A stretch of 64,000 nt of DNA from Heliopora coerulea. Taxonomy: Eukaryota; Cnidaria; Anthozoa; Scleralcyonacea; Helioporidae. Below the pieces are notes generated by a model. It saw only the letters and a list, made by a program, of their open reading frames with translations. It made no database searches and had not been told where the DNA came from. The stretch is from assembly GCA_030142905.1 (NCBI GenBank), contig JASJOG010000622.1, forward strand, positions 1 through 64,000. Direction: 5' to 3'. Of this stretch, positions 21,723 to 32,131 are shown in pieces (the stretch's first letter is position 1; every line of letters begins with the position of its first letter). The position numbers were made by a program, and so were the translations under genes.

Positions 21723-23694
21723 ATGGCTTCGAATACCTCAGCAAAACCGCCAGAACCACTTAATCTAGAAGACCGAGCTCATCGCGGAGAAAATTGGAAG
21801 AATTTTAAGCGTGAATGGTCATATTACGAGATAGCGGCGGGCATTTGCTTCGAAAACTGAGAAGATTAGAGTCGCTGCCCTGCTCAATGTAATTGGAAGA
21901 GATGCTCTGGATATGTTCGACATATTTCAGTGGGAATCAGAAGGCGACAATTTCAAGATAGCAAAAGTGCTAGAGAAATTCGAAGAACGCTGTGTACCGA
22001 TAAGAAATGAAATATCTGAACGATACAATTTTTTCAAGCGGAACCAAGAGAATGGCGAATCATTAGATGCGTACATAACAACGTTACTAAAGCTCTCGGA
22101 GACGTGTGCATTTGGTGAACTGCGAGAATCACTAGTTCGTGATAGATTGGTATATGGCATTCGTGACGACAGTGTCAGAGAAAAACTACTTAGAAAACGG
22201 AACCTTGATTTGGATAAATGCATCGAATTCCTTAAATCTAGCGAACTGACCCACTTTCAAGCGAAAGAAATCTCAACCGAAGAAGTTCATATGAATTTTG
22301 TGAAGGGTTCAAGAACAAAACAGTTCGGAAAGTCGAAAAATGAAGCAAACCCGGGTCTGAGAAAGAAACGAGAGACGACCAACGAATTCAAAACGCCTAC
22401 AGAATTCAAGGATTGCAAATTTTGTGGTCGTAGACATATTAGCAAGAAAGAAAATTGCCCAGCCTGGAAGCAACGTTGTCGAAAGTGCGGTAAGATGGGA
22501 CATTTCCAGAAAGTTTGTCGTTCATCCAAAGTTCATCAAGTTACTCAAGCTGCTCAAGATGTCGAATATCTATATATCAACACGTTGGCAAAGGAAAACT
22601 CTGGCCGGCAGGCGTTCGTTACATTCAAAGTGAACCAGACGAAAGACATTGCGTTTCAAATTGATACTGGGGCGACGTGTAATGTGCTACCTTTCAAAGA
22701 ATATCAGCATGTAACGGGAGATTTTGGAGGACAGAACCTTCAAAGTACCAAAAATGTGTTGGTCATGCATAATAAATCGCGTGTTATTCCCAAAGGAAGT
22801 ACAAAGGTGCAATTAGACCGTGGGGGTCATGGTTATCGCGTAAAATTTCTAGTCGTCGAGAACTGTGAAATACCATTGTTGAGTTTAGAAACAAGTAAAC
22901 AACTTGAGTTGGTGAAGATCATCGACAGCGACAGTTCGCCGAAGTCCCAAGTATTGAGTCACTTGTGTCAAGTAAACGTTTGGGCGTCTAACGATCCGAT
23001 TGGAAAGGAGCAAATTCTTCGCGAGTATTGTGATGTTTTTGATGGTGTCGGCTGTTTACCAGGAGATTACAATATAGAAGTTGATCCAGAACATTCACCT
23101 GTGGTACATGCACCTAGAAGAATTCCTATCTCCATACGTGAAACGATTAGAGAAGAGCTCGAGAAATTGGAAGGAAACGGCATCATAACTAGAACTGAAC
23201 CAACACCATGGGTGTCATCTATGGTTGTAGTTCCTAAGAAAAATAACCAAGTCCGTGTGTGTATCGATCCCCGTGATTTAAACAAAGCAATTAAACGATG
23301 CCACTATCAATTACCAACGCTAGAAGAAGTCGCAACAAGAATGCCTAACGCCAAGATTTTCTCCGTGTTTGATGCAAAGTCGGGTTTTTGGCAAGTGAAG
23401 CTGTCGGAAAGTTCGTGTAAGCTGACAACCTTTAATACTCCGTTTGGCGGTTACTATTGGAATAGAATGCCATTTGGAATAAAATCCGTCCCCGAAGTTT
23501 GGCAACGAAAAGCTCACGAGTTTATTGAGGGTTTGCACGGTGTTGAAGTCATAATGGACGATTTTCTTGTCGTTGGGTGTGGTTGTACTGTCCAAGAGGC
23601 TGTGGCAGACCATGACAAGAACCTCATTGGCTTCTTGGAGAGAGCCCGGGAGAGAAACCTGAAGTTGAACCCGAAAAAGTCAAGCTACGCCTAA
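21723..23694 (+). pseudogene. gypsy Gag, protease and start of reverse transcriptase
   Basis: ATG at 21723 opens the Gag frame; one base is off near 21840, after which the frame is open from about 21842 to 23694. A capsid-like helical part comes first, then two zinc knuckles (CKFCGRRHISKKENCPAW and CRKCGKMGHFQKVC), the protease active site FQIDTGATCN, and RT blocks RVCIDPRDLNKAIKR, SVFDAKSGFWQVKL (first Asp), NRMPFGI and VIMDDFLV (catalytic DD). A shift near 23665 separates it from RNase H. Confidence 0.88.
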
Positions 23695-23699
23695 AACAA

Positions 23700-24785
23700 G
23701 TTCCATTCATGGGTCATCTTCTGTCATTGCAAGGATTAATCCTTGATCCAGCGAAAGTAGACGCAATTGTGAATATGCCCACTCCATCCGATGTCAAGTA
23801 TTTGAGAAGAGCACTGGGAATGATTAACTATTTGGCGAAGTTTTTGCCAAATTTATCCTCGATGAGTGAAGTTTTACGACAGCTGGTGCAGATAGATGTG
23901 AATTGGCACTGGGATGATTGTCATGAGAAAGCCTGGGGCGAGTTAAAGAAAAGGATAACAGAGGCTCTCGTCCTGAGTTTTTTTGATCCTGAGAAAGAAA
24001 CTACCATCCAGTGTGATGCATCGCAAGGAGGGCTGGGAGCTGTTTTAACTCAGGAAGGAAAACCTATTCACTACGCTTCAAGAGCATTGTCTAAAGCGGA
24101 GAGAAATTATGCACAGTTGGAAAAAGAACTTTTGGCGATTGTCTTCGCTTGTGAACGCTTTGACCAATATGTGTATGGAAGATCAGTCACCGTGAAGTCT
24201 GATCATAAGCCACTAGAACAAATCGCGACAAAACCATTTCAAGAAATTCCGAGGAGGTTACAGCGGATGTATCTACGCTTACAAAGATACGACCTTACGA
24301 TCAAGTACAAGAAAGGATCGCAATTGTTTATCGCAGATACTCTGTCCCGTGCATACCGGACAAAGGAAGATGATGTGTCGGAGGAAGCAGAGGAAAAGGA
24401 AGAATTTAGTGTTCAGTTGGAAGACATCAACTTGGAAGCAGAAGTACTAATTGAAGACAAGAAGCTCAACGATATCAGACGTGAAACAGCTACTGACCAG
24501 ACACTTCAGAAGATTCGTGACTATATTGAGAATGGTTGGCCAACACCACGGCAATACATTCCTTCTGATGTTTATCCGTACTATTCACTTCGTGATGAAC
24601 TATCCTATCAGCATGGTCTCATCTTCAAGTTTGGAAGAATTGTAGTTCCACATGCGTTGCAAGAAGATGTTAGTAAATGGCTGCACAGTTCACATCTTGG
24701 AATCGAAGCCTGCCTTCGAAGGGCTCGAGAAAGTTTGTATTGGCCAGGAATGTCGACTCAAATTAAAGACTTCGTGTTGAGATGA
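23700..24785 (+). pseudogene. gypsy reverse transcriptase end, RNase H and integrase zinc finger
   Basis: VPFMGHLLSLQGL is the RT connection block. RNase H follows with IQCDASQGGLGAVLTQ (Asp), YAQLEKELLAIVFACERF (Glu) and VKSDHKPLEQI (Asp). After a charged linker comes the H-H-C-C integrase finger (LHSSHLGIEACLRRARESLYWPGM). The frame stops just before its last cysteines. Confidence 0.85.
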
Positions 24786-24814
24786 TCGGTGTGTAGGTCT
24801 TATCAACCAAAACA

Positions 24815-25399
24815 GTGCAAAGAACCTCTGCTACCCCAAGATGTCCTGAGCGACCCTGGGCTAAGGTCGGAATTGACTTATTTACTCTTGACAACAGAAA
24901 TTACTTGTTAACAGTTGATTACTTTCCTAATTTTGTTGAAGTAGATCATTTAACGAGCACAACTAGTACAGTAGTCATCAAGAAGTTGAAGGAGCAATTT
25001 AGTAGACATGGTATTCCAGAGAGTGTGATTACGGACAACGGTCCTCAGTTCTCATGTGGTGAGTTTGAGAAATTTTCGAATAATTGGGGATTTAAACATC
25101 AAACGTCTTCGCCTTTGCATCCACAGTCAAATGAAAAGGCAGAAAATGCGGTGAAAACCTGTGAGTTGATCATGAAGAAAGCAATGTTGTCAAAGTCGGT
25201 TGTACATTTGGCATTGTTGGATTTCAGAAACACCCCAAGTGAAAGAGACGGCGCTAGTCCTTCGCAGAAAATTGTTTTCTCGAAGAACAAGAACCCGTAT
25301 TCCTACAACAATGGATCAGTTATCCCCTCAAGTGGTTGCAAAAGAGATAGTTGCCGCTGGCTTAAAACGTGCCAAGGAGACGCAGAAAAGAAATTATGA
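24815..25399 (+). pseudogene. gypsy integrase catalytic core
   Basis: The core triad is readable: KVGIDLFTLD (first Asp), VITDNGPQFS (second Asp) and SNEKAENAVK (Glu). The frame is shifted relative to the upstream RNase H frame and shifts again near 25330 into the C-terminal frame. Confidence 0.85.
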
Positions 25400-25766
25400 T
25401 GTGAAAGCTCATGTGTTACCGCCATTAAAGGCCGGAGATATGGTTCGGGTAAGACTACCTGGAGAACAGAAGTGGTCTCAAGCAATTTGTATGAAGCAAG
25501 TTGGTCCATGGTCGTATGAAGTGTTATGTAAAAATCGGAGATACAGACGGAATAGAGTTGATCTAAGGAAAACCCCAGAACGTCAGTTTGGTCGAGAATG
25601 GCAACGATTTCCTGATTACGAAATGGAGAAGCCTAAGCAGACGATGGCAGCAGTAGTAGCCCCAAAGTCTAACGATGAGTCTGTTCCAAGTTCTGGAAAT
25701 ATCAACCAGCCATTTTTAAGAAGATCCACTCGAGTGAGGAAGTCACCAGATCGATTTCAACCCTGA
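25340..25766 (+). pseudogene. gypsy integrase C-terminal domain
   Basis: LKAGDMVRVRLPG, KWSQAICMKQVGPWSYEVLC and RRNRVDLRKTPE form the SH3-like DNA-binding domain, followed by a basic tail (RRSTRVRKSPDRFQP) and a TGA. In a different frame from the catalytic core. Confidence 0.8.
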
Positions 25767-25902
25767 CAAACACTTGCTGGACAAGATAAGATTGTTTTTT
25801 TTTTACTTCTTTCGTATTTAACTTTGGAATTTTGTAAAAATAGAAAAAAGATTTATTTTGCTTAGTTAAAAGACGCAGAGTTCTTATTTAAACAAAAAGG
25901 GA

Positions 25903-26108
25903 TGTGACGATATACAATATATATTTGCATGATAATAACATTAACCCACATATGGAGTTAGTGACCTTTTTAGTATTATTCATATTGTATATTCATGGTA
26001 ATTTACATTGCTAGGAGTTATAAATAGTGGGGCTTTGGGTTTGTATTTGAACTTTATTTTAGCTAGTTTGGTCGCTGGAGACTAGACACGTCGCTGGAGA
26101 TTGACACA
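25903..26108 (+). repeat. gypsy 3' LTR (206 bp)
   Basis: Matches the 5' LTR but has an extra partial copy of gtcgctggaga near its end (26082 and 26090 area), a small tandem duplication absent from the 5' copy. An LTR ending here fits the GGAC target duplication. Confidence 0.8.
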
Positions 26109-26847
26109 GGACGAAAAACGATCTCATCATTTGGACACTCTTCTAGCAAAGTTTTGGAATCAATCTCAGTAGAACCATTAAGTTGTTCAGTATATTTTAC
26201 TCCTTCACTCGAATTCATGGCACTTTTGTCAGCTAACAAGTTAATCGATGAAAGTTTATCATCCCGGTTGTTCAGGACAGGATTTGTCAATTCGTCTGGC
26301 TCAGTAGGATTAATAGCATCAGCGTTACTTGCATTGTAGATATTAACTTGATTTCCATGTTCATTGTGCTCTTTCATTATTGTTGTTGTTGGCTTACCAA
26401 GGTTATATCGCCCAAATCTTTTTTATTCTTTTCCACAAAATCTTGAAGTTGAGAGATGACGGACGTCATATGAAGAATAGAGTCCGATAATGTTCGAATT
26501 GCTTCGCCATTTACCTGCTGACCAAGTTTAAGATTCTCGATGTCCGTACAGACAGACGATTTGCTTGATTGCCAAAAGTCTGAAGTAGGCACGTTTGAAT
26601 TATCCGTACATATCAGTTTACATACCTCTTTAATAACATCACTCGCCTTTTCTCCATCAAAAAACAACAAGTTCTTATTCTTTCTCCATATTATCGTTGA
26701 ATCTTCGAAAGTAAATAGCTTTTTGTCCCCTCCAGGCTGTGACCAAGTTCCATCAAGTTTTAAATCTTCACTTACGAATTGCTTTAATAAATCGAAGTCA
26801 CCAGTCCATGCGAAGCTTAATTTCTCGGTTAACGTTGTTGTCATCAT
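26109..26847 (-). pseudogene. LINE ORF1 N-terminal part
   Basis: Two abutting - strand frames (26847-26377 and 26377-26109). The first begins MMTTTLTEKLS, has FDLLKQFVSEDLKLDGTWSQ and WRKNKNLLFF, then a coiled-coil-like segment (IENLKLGQQVNGEA...LQDFVEKNKKDL). The second is polar and low complexity. A frame change or missed base near 26377 separates them. The gypsy GGAC site lies at the lower end. Confidence 0.6.
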
Positions 26848-27005
26848 AAATGGTCCACCGTAGCTTCTTATCTTTTCAATAGTTCTCTTGCAGTTGTGAT
26901 AAAATTATGTTTATATTAATGCCCAGTACTTAAATATGATATGATGAAAGATGTGACTATGACGCCAATTGTGTTGTCTAATACTTTTCTATTGCGATCC
27001 TGTAC

Positions 27006-28028
27006 TTACGATCCTTTACTTGGTAAAGGTCCAGGCGGTGGTTCATGTACTGCTCTTACTTGGAAGCGCTTGCATCCCCAGCAAGACTTTATTACGTTCT
27101 TTGTGAGTTGTCGCAGTCGTTGAATCCAGAATACCTCTCGAACACTTGCCATGGTGAGACCGACGCCTCCATGAAAGGTACGGTAATGTTCTCTTTGCAC
27201 AAGCTTTCTGGTAAATGGGCAATCATCTGGCAAATAAACTGGATAGACACATTGAATACGCCAACGACACTCCAGTATGCCAGTCGAGTTAGGTTGCAAT
27301 TTGAGTTGAAGGTTATCGCTTTCGAATTTAGGCGAGGTTTTGGCTCGTTCTTGGACCCGGCGAATCCACCAGTTAGTTTGTGATTCTAGCTCGACAGTGG
27401 TAAGTGGTCCGGTAATTTGTGGAGACACACGACGGCAGTTGGTGAGGAATCGGTTTACCCATGCGCACACTCGTAAGGTCCTCTTTAAATCGCATCGATC
27501 AAGAAGCTCGTCAAACTCGTCTTGTTCCTCCATCGTTACTGCTGCAATAACTTCACGATGTACCTTAGCTTCTGCTTGGGACTCCGCGCTTATCTTGGTC
27601 TGGGGATTCGGAGGCCACGATGCATGCTGGGATAGCCATTGTGGTCCGCTCCACCACAATTTCGAGTCAACGACATTTCCGCCTCGACTTCCCAAGTCAG
27701 CTGGATTTTCGGCTGAGGGTATGTGTCTCCAACTATCTATCTTGTGTTCTCCAATCTTTCGGACACGGTTGTTCACGAACTGTCGATATTCTCCCCCCAC
27801 CAGAGATCCAATGTAGGGCGACTGTGCTATCACTCCAACAATGAACTCCCGCGATTGGGAAACCCTCCAGCGCTTTACGGACGTTATCTACGGCATTCGC
27901 TGCCATATGAGCACTAACCAACTTTTGGCGGAGAATTGTGAGACCACGTTTAGCTATTCGTGACTTGGCAGCTACAATTCCTTGGGTAATTCCGGAAGGT
28001 TGTCGAGCCACGGCATACACGGCTGTCG
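27006..28028 (-). pseudogene. BEL/Pao RNase H-like domain and integrase N-terminal finger
   Basis: GVATAVYAVARQ, IAKRGLTILRQKL, GVHCWSDSTVALHWI, RKIGEHKIDSWRHIPSAENPADLGSRG and LWWSGPQWL are the Pao RNase H and connection blocks. WRIQCVYPVYLPDDCPFTRKL begins the integrase, with the H-H-C-C finger (HYRTFHGGVGL ... KSCWGCKRFQ). A frameshift lies near 27790. The frame ends at GPLPSKGS; the catalytic core up to the first Asp is missing at the LINE junction. Confidence 0.82.
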
Positions 28029-28029
28029 C

Positions 28030-28975
28030 TACTCCATTACTACTACTACTACTACGAACTTTATTTAATCACGGAAAATCTCACTCATTATCCAAAAAAA
28101 TGCTCTTCCGGAGAGCCGTGAGGTTTAAAAAGTAAAAATTTACACATTTTGACTTAATATTTTTTCTTAAAGACATCTATATTAGAACTAGACTTAAGAT
28201 CTTCAGGGAGCGAATTCCAGCATATTGCTCCCCCGTAGACTAGACTGGACTTAAGGAAATTGGTGTTAGGTTTGGGGATAGAAAGATTAATCAAATTACC
28301 TCTAGTGTTGTAGTCATGTACTGTATCTCTTGTTGAGAATTTTTCTGAGAGATACGAAGGAGCCAAATTGTGAGTTATTTTATACATTAGGGTGGCTTTG
28401 TTTGCCAACCAACGATCTTCAAGTTTTTGCCATCCTAATTGCGCTAACGTGTCATCGGATCTGATCTCATAGCCTGAGCGGGTAATTATCCGGCTCGCTC
28501 TGTTTTGTAATTTTTGAAGTTTGTCTTTAAGGCCCTTACCACATGTGTCCCATAATGATGAGCAATAATCAAAATGGGGCTGCACAATGGCATTGTAAAT
28601 CTTAATAAGGGAGTCACGTAGCACATAATCGCGTATTCTTCTCAAGATTCCTAGACCCTTTTTAACTTTTTTACATACATTTTCGACATGTTCATGCCAT
28701 TTCAGATTTTCATCAACAATTACCCCGAGGATCTTTTTGTATCTTACTCTCTTTAAAGTAACTTGACCCAAGAAAAGATTGGGATCAGATTCTAATTTAG
28801 CAATTCTTTTAGCCGAGCCGATAATCATATATTCACTCTTAATACTGTTTAGGCTAAGACGATTAGCTGTCAACCAGTCATTAAGATTTGCTAGGTCAGC
28901 ATTGAATCTGCTTTCAAGATACCTAACATCAGTGTCTCCTGATGTGAGACTGGTATCGTCAGCATACATACTAGG
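28030..28975 (-). mobile_element. L2/CR1-type LINE, 5'-truncated, inside the BEL RNase H
   Basis: The - strand copy starts at the RT catalytic box (SMYADDTSL at about 28965), keeps the rest of the RT (SEYMIIGSAKRIAK, KKILGVIVDENLKWHEHV, YNAIVQPHFDYCSSLWD, LQKLQNRASRIITR) and ends after the stop near 28154 with a short 3' UTR and a (TAG)n-like tail at 28033-28053. It interrupts the BEL segment between ELHAFGD and GVATAVYAV. The C-terminal frame is intact. Confidence 0.85.
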
Positions 28976-30060
28976 GAGAGTAAATCGCCAAAGGCATGGA
29001 GCTCTATTGCTTCGATTAACTCTCGATGTGTAGCCAGACTGCGATGAGTTGTAGCGATGGGAGGTAATGCATCTGTCCACTTTTTCCAACGAATGGCTAT
29101 GTCGTCAGGCAACTGACTGTCCCAAGCTAGTTTGCGGTCGCAAACGTCGCGATAAATCAATTTTGCTTGAAGCGTCAAGGGCGACACCAAACCCAGAGGA
29201 TCATAAATACTTGCTAGCTTAGCCAAAATGCCTCTTTTCGTCGTCTCTGTATTCTCTTGAGGGAATGTTACGCCTAATGTATCTTTCGACTTGTCCCAAG
29301 TCAGGCCAAGAAGCTTGTATTCTTCCCTAGGTGTAGAATCGAACTGTTGCTTAGCGTAGGTATTCTCTGCTTCTCTAGTTTTCTCATGTGGCTGGTTGTC
29401 TTCCAAATTGCCTGCAGCTCTTAACTTCTTGACTTGGGTTCTAAGACGTCGAAGACTGCCAACACGATTGTTCGGGAGTGGTAGGTGGTTACCTTTCCAT
29501 GGTAACCCGGTTTCGTACCATCCTTCATTAGCATTTCGAGTCAACTGTTCGCGAAATTCTTGATGTACTACCTCTTGATCACCAGTTGGAGAGTCGGCCA
29601 ATCCAAGTACATCTAGAGCACACAACTGTTCATAATCAGCGTTGGAGTTGATTGCCAGAAAACTAGGAGTGACTTCTCTTTCCACGCCAGGGCCCATTAT
29701 TGCCCAACCAAATCGAGTAAACTCAGCTACCGGTTCGCCTTGTCGTCCTATGCGTGGTTGCGTCAATGTTCGGATCTTCGCATATTCGTTAGCACCCAAT
29801 ATGACATGTACAGGCAGCTTTTTCTTGACCGTCAAATCGTCTAGCTTGATGTCTTGCAAATGCTGGAAACTCTTAATTTTTTCGTCATTGCGCGGGTTGT
29901 CCAACGACAGCAGTTCACGCTTGTTGATCTTGGTTACACGGGCTTCTAATGCGAAATTTCCATTGATGGCCTCAATATGAACATCATATTGAGAGAATTT
30001 GGTAGTTGTTGTCCCCAGCAATGTCGCTATTCGTTTAATGTCCTTTTTTACCTCACGCGC
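28976..30060 (-). pseudogene. BEL/Pao peptidase end and reverse transcriptase remnants
   Basis: The upper part (about 30021-29640) is the end of the Pao aspartic peptidase (LPVHVILGANEYAKI, EFTRFGWAIMGPG). GWYETGLPWKGNHLPLPNN is the start of RT. It then jumps, after RRLRTQVKKLRAAGNL, to KLLGLTWDKSKDTLGVTF and ILAKLASIYDPLGLVSP, the RT thumb side. The palm with the YxDD box is not present, so an internal deletion of several hundred codons is inferred. The end at ELHAFGD abuts the LINE insertion. Confidence 0.8.
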
Positions 30061-30070
30061 TCGAGTAAGT

Positions 30071-30440
30071 TCAAATTAATGTTGACGAAACGTAGGAATG
30101 ACTAGCACCACTGTCTAATAGTGCTCGAAACTTGTACCCACCAACTCTGACAACCACAACGGGGTGTACGACAGCCGTATTGTCAACGTCGGAAATCATA
30201 CCAGGCTCTTCAGTCTGTTGTTGCGGGCAAATAAACGTGTGATGTCTTTTCTTGCATTTTTTGCAGGAAGACTTGCTCTTACACGAGCTGGCGATGTGTT
30301 GACCAGAAACGCAATTGAAACACAACCCTTTTTTGGCTAGGACCTTTTTTCTTTCATCTGGCGATATGACGTTGACACAGTAGGAGGTCTTGTGTTCACT
30401 GCTCTCACAATAGGCACACACATTGTTTTCGCGCGAATGA
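30071..30440 (-). pseudogene. BEL/Pao zinc knuckles and peptidase active site
   Basis: CAYCESSEHKTSYC, CFNCVSGQHIASSC and CKKCKKRHHTFIC are three Cys/His knuckles that would bind RNA. FRALLDSGASHSYVSSTLI holds the DSGA active site of the aspartic peptidase. The frame continues, after a shift at about 30075, into the peptidase end. Confidence 0.82.
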
Positions 30441-30449
30441 AAGGCACGT

Positions 30450-31460
30450 TCGGGTGGTCCAGATAACGGATTACGAGGTTTACTTTCGCGTCTGTCGCCC
30501 TTTTACGGGAGTATTCGTCTCCGTCCACTTTCTTAAGGCCTCTAAAAGCTTCAAAAATGACCAATCTCGCCAATCGTCGGTCACATGGGCGACCAATTCA
30601 GCTTTCAGAAAATCCAATTTCGGACAATCACGTAGAAGGCATCGCCCTCTATGGCGTCGAGTTTCCCCAATGTTCGAAGACTCTCCACGTTGAATAACAG
30701 CCTCTCGTAAAACTTGTGTATTTTTGGCACGTCACATTCAGTAATAGACGGCAGTTCTAGCAAGTTAATTGTGTAATGATCCGCCACTTCGCTAGGGTTG
30801 TCATACTTGTCGCTGAGATATTGTAGGGCTCTGTCGTAACCTAAGTTGGTAAACGGAAGACAGTCGAGAGCTTTTCGTATGCGTGGTTCAACAAGCTCCT
30901 TTAAGTGCGAAAACTTTGTGATCGTTGATACGTTTTGATCGTCGATCATTGCTTTAAATTGCCCTTGAAAACGAACCCAGTCCAAAGGGTTGCCGTTGAA
31001 TTTAGTAATCGATATCTCGGGCAGTTTAGTTCTAGTAGGCGATTTGGCACTAAGTTCCTTTTTGTGTCAACTCGCCTTAGAATTTCTGTGCGCAAAGTTT
31101 TTTCTCGAAATCTAATGCCAGCGCTTGTTTCTTTTTTTCTGCGATTACGTTCGCTTCTTCGTCAATCTCTTTGGCGCAATTTGTTAGCACTTCGCAAGTT
31201 TTGTCAGCGTGCGACAGCTCTTTTGAAATTTCGTTCGACCAATACTCTACGTTGTCGTCTGATTCGCCCTGAGCAAATTTAGCTTCTTCGATCGAGCTCT
31301 TTAACTAATCAATCGAACTAGCAAGGTTTCGGACAGACGTTCGATGTCTTTCTACAGCCTCTTTCTCTCGTTTAGCTACGACCCCATCTGTCTGTTTTAA
31401 GCGTAGGCGCAAAGTCTTCAGTTTGGCTTCAAGCTCAGCAAGCTGTTTTTTCATTGACAT
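30450..31460 (-). pseudogene. BEL/Pao Gag
   Basis: Starts near the ATG codons at 31452-31460 (MSMKKQLAELEAKLKTLRL, strongly helical). At 30985-30605, WVRFQGQFKAMIDDQNVSTITKFSHLKELV and DRALQYLSDKYDNP belong to the Pao Gag domain. Stops near 31307 and 31075 and a shift near 30605 break the frame. Confidence 0.72.
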
Positions 31461-31520
31461 CACGGTTTAGTTACGGAAACGTTCTAGTGACTCAATAAAA
31501 TATGTTGTACTCACGGTTGA

Positions 31521-31538
31521 ATCCCGTCGGAGGTGCCA
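31521..31538 (-). other. BEL/Pao primer-binding site
   Basis: On the - strand, TGGCACCTCCGACGGGAT lies four bases inside the 5' LTR. It is complementary to a tRNA 3' end ending CCA; which tRNA I cannot say. Confidence 0.75.
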
Positions 31539-31542
31539 GTAA

Positions 31543-31741
31543 TGTGGGGAACACAGGATAGAAAACCCACACTTTCACAAAAGTCCCAGATTTTTAAATA
31601 CTTTTATTCGACTCTCTTCATTTTACTCCTTCTCCTCGCCTCTCCTTCACGTGTTTGTTTTTTTTTTTTTTTTCTCCTTTTCCGACTCCAATTTACAATG
31701 ACAATCAACTATAGCATGTGATTACCACGTAGTTTCCGACA
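31543..31741 (-). repeat. BEL/Pao 5' LTR (199 bp)
   Basis: Pairs with 15215-15408. The main difference is a longer T run near 31660-31673. Confidence 0.85.
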
Positions 31742-31745
31742 ACTT

Positions 31746-32131
31746 GTTGCTAAGGATGATAAGATCTATAACATCTTCACTGGTAGATTAGTAAATACCT
31801 GCGTTAATTCTATCGATATTTTCCACGCATCATTGAGAGGAATATGTGCATACGCCATTACAACATTTATGTCAAATCAATATGGAGATCAGTATAAAAA
31901 ATGGACAACTCGTTTGGATGTTGTTGATCAATTGAACATTAGTTCAAAGATCTTTTCAACTTCCACAATTCGGAAACCACGAAGAACGGGATGTCTGTGA
32001 GGATCACTACCAATGACAGAGATCCTACAGACTTACTCTTAAACGTAGCCCTCGACATTAGTAGGGGCAAAAGCAGGGGAAAGCCTGTATCAGCTGTAGG
32101 AAGGAGTGCAGTGAACGTGTTGAATTTTTAA
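31746..32131 (+). pseudogene. unidentified reading frame downstream of the BEL target site
   Basis: VAKDDKIYNIFTGRLVNT continues the 15185-15214 frame across the ACTT site, and stays open to about 31970 (IFHASLRGICAYAITTF, YGDQYKKWTTRLDVVDQL). One frameshift near 31975 then leads to a second open part (MSVRITTNDRDPTDLLLNV, basic DISRGKSRGKP) ending at the TAA at 32129-32131. No known domain is recognised. It could be an exon of a lost gene or part of an unclassified mobile or virus-like element. Confidence 0.45.

Larger units (their letters stand above)
21492..26108 (+). mobile_element. Ty3/gypsy LTR retrotransposon
   Basis: LTRs begin TGTGACGATATACAATATAT. A TGG-starting primer-binding site follows the 5' LTR at 21685 and a purine tract (aaaaaggga) precedes the 3' LTR. 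The 4-bp GGAC at 21488-21491 recurs at 26109-26112. Gag, protease, RT, RNase H and integrase follow in gypsy order on the + strand. At least four frameshifts make it defective. It is inserted antisense in the LINE ORF1. Confidence 0.9.
16437..26890 (-). mobile_element. CR1-like LINE inserted in the BEL integrase, itself split by gypsy and Tc1
   Basis: Read on the - strand: ORF1 (26847 to 26109, continuing 21491 to about 21060), endonuclease (20971 to 20257), reverse transcriptase (18830 to 16641), 3' UTR and an A-rich tail ending at about 16437. Without its two insertions it is about 4.4 kb, near full length for the clade. The 5' limit near 26890 is an estimate. Confidence 0.8.
15215..31741 (-). 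mobile_element. BEL/Pao LTR retrotransposon with nested insertions
   Basis: The two LTRs start TGTGGGGAACACAGG and end TTTCCGACA. The 4-bp ACTT at 15211-15214 is repeated at 31742-31745 as target duplication. Read on the - strand, the order is 5' LTR, primer-binding site, gag, zinc knuckles, aspartic peptidase, reverse transcriptase remnants, RNase H, integrase, polypurine tract, 3' LTR, which is Pao order. The coding region is split by a LINE (about 16437-26890, itself carrying gypsy and Tc1) and by a LINE fragment (28030-28975). The RT palm with its YxDD box and part of the integrase core are missing. Confidence 0.88.
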
